From contig NZ_CP107942.1 in the NCBI RefSeq assembly GCF_036053395.1, positions 1,950,501-2,014,500 of the forward strand: a stretch of 64,000 nucleotides of DNA, in the 5' to 3' direction. A program made the translations under genes and the position numbers. Origin of the DNA: Actinoplanes sp. NBC_00393 (GTDB lineage: Bacteria; Actinomycetota; Actinomycetes; Mycobacteriales; Micromonosporaceae). Shown here in pieces: positions 51,735 to 59,650 of this stretch (position 1 is the first letter of the stretch; every line of letters starts with the position of its first letter). Under the pieces are notes generated by a model that worked only from the letters and a program-made list of their open reading frames with translations, searched no databases and was not told the DNA's origin.

Positions 51735-52028
51735 ATGATCCAACCGAAATGGGTGGCCGTAGCCCTGGCCGCCGCCCCGCACGTCTTCCTGCTCGCCTGG
51801 ATGACCCTGATGATCACCCAGTCGTCCGGCACCGACCGGATGTACGCGAGCATCCTCGGCTACTTCGAACTGCTGCTGCTCCCGATCGCCCTGGCAGCCG
51901 CCGCCGTCACCTGGTTCATCCGCCCACTGCGCCGCTTCGCCGCACCCATCGCCGCCATCTCGATAGCCGGCGCCGTGCTGGTCTTCACCACCGCCATGAT
52001 CGTCGCCCAGGAACGCACCTGGTCCTGA
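51735..52028 (+). CDS. Small membrane protein (97 aa)
   Basis: Three hydrophobic segments (KWVAVALAAAPHVFLLAWMTL, ILGYFELLLLPIALAAAAVTWF, IAAISIAGAVLVFTTAMIVA) with a basic loop FIRPLRRFAAP. Start ATG 51735; GTG 51723 in frame is an alternative. No family recognised. Its stop is immediately followed by the 22-bp array. Confidence 0.68.
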   Translation: MIQPKWVAVALAAAPHVFLLAWMTLMITQSSGTDRMYASILGYFELLLLPIALAAAAVTWFIRPLRRFAAPIAAISIAGAVLVFTTAMIVAQERTWS

Positions 52029-52034
52029 CCACCC

Positions 52035-52300
52035 GCGCCGTCGATCCCGACCATCCGCGCCGTCAGTCCCGACCATCCGCGCCGTCGGTCCTGACCGGCC
52101 GCGCCGTCGGTCCTGACCGGCCGCGCCGTCGGTCCTGACCGGCCGCGCCGTCGGTCCTGACCGGCCGCGCCGTCGGTCCTGACCGGCCGCGCCGTCGGTC
52201 CTGACCGGCCGCGCCGTCAGTCCCGACCATCCGCGCCGTCGGTCCCGACCATCCGCGCCGTCAGTCCCGACCAGCCGCGCCGTCGGTATTGACCGGCCAC
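52035..52300. repeat. 22-bp tandem array, about twelve copies
   Basis: GCCGTCGGTCCTGACCGGCC-type units repeat every 22 bp (for example 52081, 52103, 52125). Central copies are identical; the outer ones read GTCAGTCCCGACCATCC. Each unit contains a small GGTC...GACC dyad. The array begins within about 10 bp of the stop of the small membrane protein gene. Confidence 0.93.
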
Positions 52301-52320
52301 GCCCTCCGGTCCGACCCCCA

Positions 52321-52509
52321 GCTGGCGGTGAGGCATGGAATGCGGCGCTGTTGAGGTGCATGGCGGCCAGCCGGCGAGGCCGGGCTGGCGCTGAGGCATG
52401 GAATGCGGGCGTCTTTAGCTGCTTCAACGCCAGCCGGGCGGGCTCGGCTGGCGCTGAGGCATGGAATGCGGGCGTCTTTAGTCGCTTCAACGCCAGCCGG
52501 GCAGGCTGC
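52321..52509. repeat. 63-bp hairpin array, left part (three copies)
   Basis: Units start at 52321, 52384 and 52447. Each has GCTGGCG at one end and CGCCAGC about 44 bp later, so a transcript can fold into a long stem-loop with GAGGCATGGAATGCGG in the loop side. The first copy is diverged. The array continues at 53066 beyond an insertion. Confidence 0.9.
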
Positions 52510-52518
52510 AATGCCGCT

Positions 52519-53045
52519 CAGCGCAAGTTGACCTTGTAGTGAGCGGCGTGTCGGTGGGCGGTGTGGTGTCCGGGTCGCTGGGATGGCCGCCGCGTCGGGT
52601 GTGCAGGTGCGGCCGGATCAGGTGTCGGTCGGGGTGCTGGTGACTGCGGTGCCGCGGGTCAAGATCGATCTGGCGGTGGCGGCGTGTGGGGTGCAGGCGA
52701 AACGATCGGACGGCAAGTTGCCGCCGCATGCGTCGCCGCGATCGACCCGGACCGGATCAGCTTCACCCGCGCCTGCGCATCATCCGCCGCGCCGCCACCG
52801 GCATGGCGGACATCCCCCCTCAGGACTGGACTGACACACTGCCTCGCCTCTATACCGAGATCACCGTGAAGCTCAATCCGGCAATCCGGCAATCCGGCAC
52901 GCCGGCACCGCACCTGCCCCGCGCTCAAGCGCCTACGCCACTGCGGCTACCGGATCAAGAGATCCGACGAGCCGGCCAGCATCCGCCACCATGGCCCGCC
53001 CACGATCCGGCACTACCATCTCCCACCAAGATCAAATTGGGCTTT
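52519..53045 (+). mobile_element. Decayed, internally deleted IS4-type insertion sequence
   Basis: Near-terminal inverted repeats match imperfectly: GCGCAAGTTGACCTTG at 52521-52536 against the complement of 53027-53042. Inside, one frame gives the N-terminal transposase segment RPDQVSVGVLVTAVP...ACGVQAKRSDGKLPPH. It jumps straight to the C-terminal part, DPDRISFTRA, LRIIRRAATGMADIPP, LYTEITVKLNP and (another frame) GYRIKRSDEPASIRHHGPPTIRHYHLP. The middle, with the DDE residues, is gone and at least two frameshifts are present. It cannot move on its own, and at about 525 bp it has MITE-like size. Confidence 0.8.
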
Positions 53046-53065
53046 GTGGCATGCGGGCGGGCTGA

Positions 53066-53222
53066 GCTGGCGCTGAGGCATGGAATGCGGGTGTCTTGAG
53101 CTGCTTCAACGCCAGCCGGGCGGGCTCGGCTGGCGCTGAGGCATGGAATGCGGGCGTCTTGAGCTGCTTCAACGCCAGCCGCACCGGCTCGGCTGGCCTT
53201 GAGACATCTGATGCGGCTCGGA
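53066..53222. repeat. 63-bp hairpin array, right part
   Basis: Units start at 53066 and 53129, with a diverged partial from 53192. Sequence and period are the same as the left part at 52321-52509. 53223-53405 holds no gene I can support. Confidence 0.9.
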
Positions 53223-53405
53223 GGCGCGTCGCAGGCCGGCCGATGAGGGCGGGGCCGGCCTGCGACGGCTTGATCGGGGAGGTGAGGCAGCGCTGGGGGC
53301 AGCCCGGCCACGTGCTCACGCCCGGCGCGGGCCCTGGGGACCGTGAGTGGGCTGGTGATCGCCGGGGTAGTGGGGGACTTCTCGTCGCGCGTACCGGAGA
53401 TGGTT

Positions 53406-54188
53406 TCAGTCGGAACCCGGCTCGGACATGGCGCGGTGCATGCGCGCCTTGACCGTCTCTGGCGTGATCTTCGCGCCGCCGGCCATGATCTTGTTCTTGA
53501 CCGAGCCGGCGACCACGTGGTCCTTGCCCTTCATCAGGGCCTCGAAGCCCTGCGCCGCGACCTGGGCCGCGTCGTCCTTGCTGGAGCTGGCGCCGACGCG
53601 AGTGTCCTGCATGCCGGCGCGGTCGAAGAACTCGGTGTCGGTCGGGCCGGGCATCAGGGCGGTGACGGTGACGCCGGTGTCCTTGAGTTCCTCGCGCAGC
53701 GCCTCGGAGAAGGAGAGCAGGAACGCCTTGGACGCGGCGTAGGTGGCTTCGAACGGGCCGGGCTGGGTGGCGGCGATCGACGAGGTGAACAGGATCCGGC
53801 CGGCGCCGCGGGCGGCCATGTCGCGGACGGCGAGTTTGGCCAGGTGGACCGAGGAGCGCACGTTCAGGTCGACGATCGCCAGGTCGGCGGCGAGGTCGGT
53901 GTCGGCGAACGGGCCGCCGGAGCCGATGCCGGCGTTGATCGCGATGGCGTCGAGCGGGCGGCCGGTGGCGGTGATCCGGGCGTAGAACTCCTCGACGCCG
54001 GCGGGGGTGCTGAGGTCGGCGCGGACCGTGTCGAGGGCTTCGACGGTGTGGATGCGCTCGTCCTCGGCGGCCACCACCACGTCGAAGCCGTGCTCGGTGA
54101 ACTGCCTGGTCAGCTCGAGGCCGATGCCGCTGGAGGCGCCGGTCACGGCAGCGAGGGGCTTGCCGAAAGCATCGGGAGAAGTCGTCAT
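53406..54188 (-). CDS. Short-chain dehydrogenase/reductase
   Basis: A 260-aa classical SDR: TGASSGIG cofactor motif, NAGIG, active-site Ser in TSSIAATQPG, YAASK, and PGPTDTEFF after the active site. The C-terminal extension (MKGKDHVVAGSVKNKIMAGGAKITPETVKARMHRAM) is the type seen in DltE-like SDRs. It starts 9 bp after the lactate monooxygenase-like gene, so both are one operon under the TetR operator. Confidence 0.92.
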   Translation of the reverse strand: MTTSPDAFGKPLAAVTGASSGIGLELTRQFTEHGFDVVVAAEDERIHTVEALDTVRADLSTPAGVEEFYARITATGRPLDAIAINAGIGSGGPFADTDLAADLAIVDLNVRSSVHLAKLAVRDMAARGAGRILFTSSIAATQPGPFEATYAASKAFLLSFSEALREELKDTGVTVTALMPGPTDTEFFDRAGMQDTRVGASSSKDDAAQVAAQGFEALMKGKDHVVAGSVKNKIMAGGAKITPETVKARMHRAMSEPGSD

Positions 54189-54197
54189 GGCGACTGG

Positions 54198-55469
54198 CTA
54201 CCCGGCGGGCCGCCGGTTACACAGAAGTTCGCGAGTGATGCCGGCCAGGTCGGTGACGCCGGTCAGCGCCATGGTCAGGTCGAGCTCGGCGATGATGTTG
54301 GCGATCACCTCTTCGATGCCGCGCTGGCCGGCGAGGGCCAGGCCGTACATGTAGGGGCGGCCGAGCAGGACCGCGTCGGCGCCGAGGGCGAGCGCGGTGA
54401 AGACGTCGGCGCCGCTGCGGATGCCGCTGTCCATCAGGACGGTACGGTCGGGGCCGACCGCCTCGCGCACCTGCACCAGGGCGTCGAGGGTGGCGATCGA
54501 GCTGTCCACCTGCCGGCCGCCGTGGTTGGACACCACGACCGCGTCCACGCCCAGGTCGAAGGCGCGGCGGGCGTCGTCGGGGTGCAGGATGCCCTTGAGC
54601 ACGACGGGCAGCCGGGTGCGGTCCTTGACCGTGGCGATGTGTTCCCAGCTCAGCCGCGGGTTGGAGTAGATGTCGAGGAACGTCTCGACCGACGCGCGCT
54701 GCCGCCCGGAGCGCAGGTTGTCCAGGAACTTCCCGGGGTGGTTGCGGACCATCGAGATCAGCGACCGGACCGCGGCCAGGGTGACCTCGGCCGGCTTCTC
54801 CAGCTTGCGGCCCGCCGCCAGCTCCTGGAAGCGGGGGTCGGAGGTGTATTGGGCGATGCCGAGCCCGCGGGCGAACGGCAGCGAGCCGAGGTTCAGGTCC
54901 TGCGGCCGCCAGCCCAGCACGGTGGTGTCCAGTGTGATCACCAGGGCGCCCGCGTTGATCGCCTCGGCCCGCTGGATCAGGCTGTCCACCAGGTCTTCGT
55001 CGGTGCTCCAGTACAGCTGGAACCAGCGGGGAGCGTCGCCCATCGCGGCGGCGGTCTGCTCCATCGGGGTGCCGCCCTGGTTGGTGTAGACGTACGGGAT
55101 GCCGGTCGCGGCGGCGGCCCGGGCGGTGTGCAGGTCGGCGTCCGGGGCGATCAGCTGGCCGGCGCCGACCGGGGCGAGCAGGATCGGCGCGGGCAGCCGG
55201 GTGCCGAGGACGTCGCGGGACAGGTCGCGCTCGGCGGCGCCGCGCAGCATCCGCGGCACGATCGCCCAGCGGTCGAACGCCTCCCGGTTGTTGCGCATGG
55301 TCCGGCCCAGACCGGCGCCACCGGCCACGTACGCCCACGCGGTCGCACTGCTGGCCTTGCGCGCCCGGCGTTCCAGCTCGTCGAAGTCGGTGGGCACGGC
55401 CGGGCGGCGGCCGAGCACACCCGCGCGGTAGACCTGGTTCTGCCGGATTCGTCCCGGACCTGCCGACAT
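54198..55469 (-). CDS. FMN-dependent alpha-hydroxy-acid oxidase, lactate 2-monooxygenase-like
   Basis: A 423-aa TIM-barrel flavoenzyme. The diagnostic segments of lactate 2-monooxygenase-type proteins are present: YVYTNQGGTPMEQTAAAMGDAPRWFQLYW, VITLDTTVLGWRPQDLNLGSLPFARGLGIAQYTSDPRF and LPVVLKGILHPDDARRAFDLG. The active-site His/Arg are in VVVSNHGGRQVDSS. GAGGAG precedes ATG 55469. It oxidises an L-2-hydroxy acid; the true substrate may differ from lactate. First gene of the TetR-controlled operon. Confidence 0.9.
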   Translation of the reverse strand: MSAGPGRIRQNQVYRAGVLGRRPAVPTDFDELERRARKASSATAWAYVAGGAGLGRTMRNNREAFDRWAIVPRMLRGAAERDLSRDVLGTRLPAPILLAPVGAGQLIAPDADLHTARAAAATGIPYVYTNQGGTPMEQTAAAMGDAPRWFQLYWSTDEDLVDSLIQRAEAINAGALVITLDTTVLGWRPQDLNLGSLPFARGLGIAQYTSDPRFQELAAGRKLEKPAEVTLAAVRSLISMVRNHPGKFLDNLRSGRQRASVETFLDIYSNPRLSWEHIATVKDRTRLPVVLKGILHPDDARRAFDLGVDAVVVSNHGGRQVDSSIATLDALVQVREAVGPDRTVLMDSGIRSGADVFTALALGADAVLLGRPYMYGLALAGQRGIEEVIANIIAELDLTMALTGVTDLAGITRELLCNRRPAG

Positions 55470-55506
55470 CGTGGCTCTCCTCGTTCGAAGCTGCCTCACG
55501 ATAGAA

Positions 55507-55524
55507 ACAAGTCGGGTGACTTGT
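55507..55524. promoter_or_regulatory. TetR-type palindromic operator
   Basis: ACAAGTC-GGGT-GACTTGT is a perfect 7-bp dyad with a 4-bp spacer in the 66-bp gap between the divergent oxidase and TetR genes. Its right end touches the -10 of the tetR promoter (55524), so binding would block both directions. Confidence 0.75.
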
Positions 55525-55529
55525 AAACT
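55524..55529 (+). promoter_or_regulatory. -10 element of a leaderless tetR promoter (TAAACT)
   Basis: TAAACT lies six bases before GTG 55536 and overlaps the last base of the operator, consistent with autorepression. Confidence 0.6.
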
Positions 55530-55535
55530 GGTCCG

Positions 55536-56135
55536 GTGCCACCCACTCAGGCCGAACGCCGGGCCGCCACGGTCACCGCCCTGCTCGACGCGACCCTGCA
55601 GAGCCTGATCGAGGTCGGGCTCGCCGCGACGACGACCAGGGGAGTGGCGCAGCGGGCCGGGGTCAGCCAGGGGGCGCAGCAGCATCACTTCCCGACCAAG
55701 GCGCTGCTGGTGGACGCCACGATCATCCGGGTGATGGAGCAGTTCGTCGGTGACCTGCGGGCGGCGTCGATCAGCGGGGGGAGCGAGGAGGAGCGGCTGC
55801 ACCGGCTGCTCGACCGGCTCTGGGAGACCCACAACCGGCCGGTCATCGCGGTGGTGCAGGAAGTGTTCACGGTGGCGCGTACCGATCCCGAGACCGCGCG
55901 CCTGCTGGCCGCGACGCTGCGCACGGTGCACGACGACATCGTCGCGGTCGGCGCCGAACTGCTTCCGGGGTACGCGTTCGCGCCGAACTTCCGCGACGTG
56001 ATGCTCACCGCCCTCGCCGCGATCCGGGCGACCGCGCAGGTCACGGCGATTCCGGGGACCGCCGGCGCGGTGCCGGAGTGGCCCGCGCTGCGGGAAATCC
56101 TGGCCGCAGGCTTCGGTTCCGAGGGTCCTGGGTAG
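55536..56135 (+). CDS. TetR-family transcriptional regulator
   Basis: A 199-aa repressor. The N-terminal HTH is ALLDATLQSLIEVGLAATTTRGVAQRAGVSQGAQQHHFPTKALLV, with the rest a helical ligand-binding domain. GTG 55536 is the only start compatible with the leaderless promoter. It is divergent from the oxidase-SDR operon with a palindrome between, the standard arrangement for local control and autoregulation. Ligand unknown, perhaps the 2-hydroxy acid. Confidence 0.93.
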   Translation: MPPTQAERRAATVTALLDATLQSLIEVGLAATTTRGVAQRAGVSQGAQQHHFPTKALLVDATIIRVMEQFVGDLRAASISGGSEEERLHRLLDRLWETHNRPVIAVVQEVFTVARTDPETARLLAATLRTVHDDIVAVGAELLPGYAFAPNFRDVMLTALAAIRATAQVTAIPGTAGAVPEWPALREILAAGFGSEGPG

Positions 56136-56173
56136 ACAACTACCGTCAGCGAATCTCGCGAAGGGAACATGTG

Positions 56174-56419
56174 ATGGTCCAGACGACGCGTACCCGCGGC
56201 ACCACCACCAACGCCGCCCGGATCTGCACGATCCTCGCCTTCGTCTTCGCGGTGGGCGCCCTTCTGGTCAGCCCGCTGATCTTCGGCTTGGCCGCGGTGG
56301 TGCTCGGTGTGGTCGGCGCCTACCTGGGCGACCGGCCCCTCGGCTGGTACGCGGCGGCGGCCGGCGCCGCCGGTGCCCTGCTCGGCATCCTGCTGAACGC
56401 GATCATCCTCAACTCCTGA
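56174..56419 (+). CDS. Small membrane protein (81 aa)
   Basis: ATG 56174, with GAAGGGA upstream. After a polar start (TTRTRGTTTNAARI) come two to three hydrophobic segments (CTILAFVFAVGALLVSPLIFGLAAVVLGVVGAYLG split by a short turn, and WYAAAAGAAGALLGILLNAIIL). Similar short proteins are common in actinomycetes; function unknown. It overlaps the convergent phosphatase gene by 11 bp. Confidence 0.75.
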   Translation: MVQTTRTRGTTTNAARICTILAFVFAVGALLVSPLIFGLAAVVLGVVGAYLGDRPLGWYAAAAGAAGALLGILLNAIILNS

Positions 56420-57140
56420 CCCGTAGCACGATCGCGGTCGCATTGTCGGAGCCGGTCGGCAGCGTCTCGGCGAGCAGTCGCTCGACCGCTGCGGCCGGCT
56501 CCAGCGTGAGCGCGTGCCCGATCCGCTCGTAGCTGACCTGATCGGCGACCCCGTCGGTGCAGAGCAGCAGCACGTCACCTTCCGCCAGGCCGACCGCGAG
56601 CAGGTCGGCCTCCGGCGCGTCCGGGTGCCCGGCGTAGCGGGTCAGCCGGTAGCGGTCGGCTTGCGCCTGCGGCGAGTCCGCGGCGTACCGGCCGTGCACC
56701 ACGCCCAGCCAGGCCAGCGTGTGGTCCACGGTGAGCAGTTCGAGAAGGCCGCCACGCAGGCGATATGCCCGGGAATCACCGAGCTGCGCGATCCAGGCGG
56801 TGCCATCGGCCGGGTCGGCGACGAACGCGGTCAGCGTACAACCGGTCAAACCCCGCACGCCGCGGCCTGCGTTGCGCACCTCCCGCTGCACCTTCGCCAC
56901 CGCCGACTGCAAACCGCGGGGGTACGGGGTGAGCGCACATTCGCGCACGAAGACGTCCACCGCGGTGCGCCCCGCCGCGCGGCTGCCCGGCCCGTCGCCC
57001 ATGCCGTCGGCGACCACCGCCAGCGGGCGGTCCGGGTCCAGGTGCAGCACGTCGTAGTTCTCCCGGTAGCGGACGCCGACGACGCTGCCCGCCGCGGCGG
57101 TCAGCTCCCGGTCTCCGACTGTCCATTTCGCAGTGACCAC
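56409..57140 (-). CDS. PPM-type (PP2C) serine/threonine protein phosphatase
   Basis: A 243-aa metal-dependent phosphatase. VGVRYRENYDVLHLDPDRPLAVVADGMGDGPGS holds the first metal Asp (ADGMGD), with TLTAFVADPADGTAWIAQLGDSRAYRLRGG and a second metal motif in LLLCTDGVADQVSYERIG. The end GSDNATAIVLRV is the usual last strand with metal-binding Asp. Start GTG 57140. Only 20 bp separate it from the divergent gene at 57161, which suggests a shared promoter and linked function. Confidence 0.92.
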   Translation of the reverse strand: MVTAKWTVGDRELTAAAGSVVGVRYRENYDVLHLDPDRPLAVVADGMGDGPGSRAAGRTAVDVFVRECALTPYPRGLQSAVAKVQREVRNAGRGVRGLTGCTLTAFVADPADGTAWIAQLGDSRAYRLRGGLLELLTVDHTLAWLGVVHGRYAADSPQAQADRYRLTRYAGHPDAPEADLLAVGLAEGDVLLLCTDGVADQVSYERIGHALTLEPAAAVERLLAETLPTGSDNATAIVLRVRS

Positions 57141-57160
57141 GTAGGGTATTTTGACCTGCT
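57141..57160. promoter_or_regulatory. 20-bp bidirectional promoter gap
   Basis: The whole gap between two divergent GTG starts is an AT-rich patch. TAGGGT (57142-57147) and TATTTT (57147-57152) face right and CAAAAT faces left. Both transcripts must be leaderless or nearly so, and the polymerases would exclude each other. Confidence 0.5.
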
Positions 57161-59482
57161 GTGACGGTCGTACGGGCGTTCGAGGACGACGATTACCTTC
57201 CCGAGTACGGACTTCTCGTCCTGCGGGACCGGGATGTGCCAGCGGACCTGCCGCTGCCACGCCGCGCCGACGACGAGGTGACCGGCACGTTCGCGGGGGC
57301 CGGCGCCGGGTGGGTCACCTGTTCGGCCGGAGACGGTCACCACGTGGTCCGGCTCGAACTGCTCGACGCGGCACCGGCTTCTGACCAGGCGTCGTTCGAC
57401 GACGTGCTGGAGACGCCGTTCCTGGCCGGGGCCGGAGGTCTGTCGCTGACCTATCTCACCGGTGGGGCCGGGCGGGTCGACCTGGACCTCGGTGGCGGCG
57501 GGGGATATCGGGTGCGGGTGGCGCGCCGCCGCGGCGACACACCGGACGGGGCCGGCGATCGGTGGCTGCTCCGCTTCTGGCCGGACCCGGCGCTGTCACC
57601 GCCGGTCTGGCTGGCGCGGAGCCGTCCCGCGGTCGGGCCCGGCTACGACGGATGGCAGTCCGAGATCCAGTACGAGCCGATGGAGCTGGCCGGCATCATC
57701 GGGGCCGCGGCGCGCGAGCACGGTGGGCCGGTGACCCTTGCGCAGGTCGAGGCGTGGGGGCGTACGCATCACCGGCCCGAAGGCTGGCTCGATGCGCCGT
57801 TCTGGCAGCCGCCGCGCCCGCCGCTGACCACCGGGCACGCCGACCTCGACCAGCGCAGAGCCGACCAGCATGCCGAGATCGTCACCCGCCTTTCGCGCCA
57901 GCAGGACCGCCTCGACGAGATCGCCGCGGAGCTGGGCGTGCCGCCGGTACGCCGCAAACGCGACGCGGTGCCGTTGCTGGTGGCCGCCGGCATCCTGGCC
58001 GGATCCGACGCCTCGGGCTACCGCACCCGGCGCCCGCAGCGGGTCGACAAGGTCCTGTCCCTGCCACCGGACCGGGTCCGTTCGGTCCAGCTGCAGGACG
58101 CCCGCGGCCGATACGGCGAACTGGCCGAAGACCTCCGCTCCCTGCTGCGCTGGTCACCGGCCCAGCCCTGGTCGGTGGCCGCGGCTTCGCTGGCCGCACG
58201 GTTGCTGGTGAGCGAGGTCGACCTGCGGGGCGCGTTGGCCTTCGCAGCGTCGACCAATATGCTGCACTTCGACGAAGCGGAGATCTTGCGCCTGTGGCTC
58301 GGCCCCCGCCCCACCCCGGCCCCGCCTGCTGCGCCGGCGCCTGCCGCGCCCATGCCTGCCGTGCCTACGCCTGCCGTGCCCAGGCCGGCGCCGCCCGCGC
58401 CGCCCAGGGCCCGGCCGATTCCGCGGCCGGCGAGCGGGGGCAAGAAGTCGGAGCCCGTGGTCGTGCAGGGACTGATGGGGCGGATCACCTACAACGGCCC
58501 GGTGGGCGGGTCCCGGCTGGCTTTCACCGGCAGGAAGCAGGAACCGGACGGTCCGCAGCCCCCACCGTTCGGGGCGCCGCCTCGTGCCGGGCTGGTCGAA
58601 GCTTCCGGCGTCGTCGTGGTCTGGCGGAACGGCGAGCGCGTGGAACTCGCCCAGCTGGAATCGGGGTTCCGCCGGACCCGGGCGCTCGAGACCGTGTGCG
58701 GCACACTGGTCGCCGACCACGATCGTGCGGCCCGGCTGGTCTCCGCCACCGGCGAGGTGACCGGGTTCGACGAGGTGCGCGCCCCGCTGGCGCTGATGGG
58801 CGACGGCCGCCGCGTGGCCGTGATCGACAGCGAGCATCACCGGCTGGAGTCGCGCTACCGGCTACGGATCATCGACCTGACCGGCGGCCCTGCGGAGACC
58901 ATGCCGTGGCCGGCCGACCGGGCCATCGCCCTGCTCGGCGCCCACCGCGACACGGTCTACTTCAGCGACCGCCAGGGCCACGGCATCACCATGCGCTGGA
59001 CACCCGGCACCGACCCGGAACGCCACCCACATCCCGTGAACCAGGTCGACCCCCTGACCGGTACGACCACCGCCCGCACCGCCGAAGGCATCACCGTGAC
59101 CCGGCCGGACGGCAACGCGGTCACCGTACCCATCGATCTCGGTGCCCGGCTCGCTCCCGGCGGCGCCCAGCTGTGGACGACCCGCTCCAGCCCGGCGGCC
59201 GTGACCTTGTTCCCGCTCCACCTCGATCACCCGGTCGAACCGCAGGTGTGGTGGCTGCCGGAGGACGGCCGGCGTTCACCGCAGGGCGTCTACGGCGAGT
59301 CGGTCTGGGAGGACCCCGACCACCTGCTGCTCAGCTACCAGCCTTGGCATTTCCCGCCCGAACCGGCATGCGGCATCCGCCTGTCCGTGCAAGATGGCGC
59401 AATCGAACGCCTCCCGGCCGCCGGCCTCCCCGGCCAGCCCGTGATCTTCGTAGAGCCGCTGCTCACCCCACACCCAGCCTGA
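57161..59482 (+). CDS. Large protein with C-terminal propeller-like domain, partner of PPM phosphatase
   Basis: A 773-aa soluble protein, start GTG 57161. Residues 1-190 are beta-rich, followed by a helical region (VTRLSRQQDRLDEIAAELGVPPVRRKRDAVPLLVAAG) that looks DNA- or protein-binding. An Ala/Pro linker spans about 385-425. From about 470 a propeller-like region follows, with VVVVWRNGERVELAQLESG, VVSATGEV-type strands and YFSDRQGHGI. No catalytic motif or membrane segment. The gene is divergent from the phosphatase across 20 bp, which suggests a shared regulatory role. Family not recognised. Confidence 0.72.
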   Translation: MTVVRAFEDDDYLPEYGLLVLRDRDVPADLPLPRRADDEVTGTFAGAGAGWVTCSAGDGHHVVRLELLDAAPASDQASFDDVLETPFLAGAGGLSLTYLTGGAGRVDLDLGGGGGYRVRVARRRGDTPDGAGDRWLLRFWPDPALSPPVWLARSRPAVGPGYDGWQSEIQYEPMELAGIIGAAAREHGGPVTLAQVEAWGRTHHRPEGWLDAPFWQPPRPPLTTGHADLDQRRADQHAEIVTRLSRQQDRLDEIAAELGVPPVRRKRDAVPLLVAAGILAGSDASGYRTRRPQRVDKVLSLPPDRVRSVQLQDARGRYGELAEDLRSLLRWSPAQPWSVAAASLAARLLVSEVDLRGALAFAASTNMLHFDEAEILRLWLGPRPTPAPPAAPAPAAPMPAVPTPAVPRPAPPAPPRARPIPRPASGGKKSEPVVVQGLMGRITYNGPVGGSRLAFTGRKQEPDGPQPPPFGAPPRAGLVEASGVVVVWRNGERVELAQLESGFRRTRALETVCGTLVADHDRAARLVSATGEVTGFDEVRAPLALMGDGRRVAVIDSEHHRLESRYRLRIIDLTGGPAETMPWPADRAIALLGAHRDTVYFSDRQGHGITMRWTPGTDPERHPHPVNQVDPLTGTTTARTAEGITVTRPDGNAVTVPIDLGARLAPGGAQLWTTRSSPAAVTLFPLHLDHPVEPQVWWLPEDGRRSPQGVYGESVWEDPDHLLLSYQPWHFPPEPACGIRLSVQDGAIERLPAAGLPGQPVIFVEPLLTPHPA

Positions 59483-59508
59483 CCCGCATTGCAGCATTGC
59501 AGCATTGC

Positions 59509-59650
59509 CGGTCAGCCGGGTTGCTGGGCTCACCGGCAGTGTTGCTTCCGGCGGCGGGAAGCGACCATGGCGGTCAGCCGGGTTGCTGGGCTGACCGGCA
59601 GTGTTGCTTCCGGCGGCGGGAAGCGACCGTGCCGGTCAGCCGGAGGTCAG
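59509..59650. repeat. 62-bp hairpin array, two copies plus partial
   Basis: CGGTCAGCCGGGTTGCTGGG starts units at 59509 and 59571, with a partial at 59633. Each unit begins with an inverted repeat (CGGTCAGCC...GGCTGACCG, 9-10 bp arms). A 9-bp microrepeat (GCAGCATTG) precedes it at about 59487-59507. It lies between convergent 3' ends and may act as a bidirectional terminator. Confidence 0.9.

Noticed and set aside
41944..53222. CRISPR array
   Set aside because: Units are contiguous tandem copies with no unique spacers, and there are no cas genes.
52321..53222. Integron attC sites (hairpin repeats of about 60 bp)
   Set aside because: No integrase and no gene cassettes between units, and the conserved core sites are absent. 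The copies are directly abutting.
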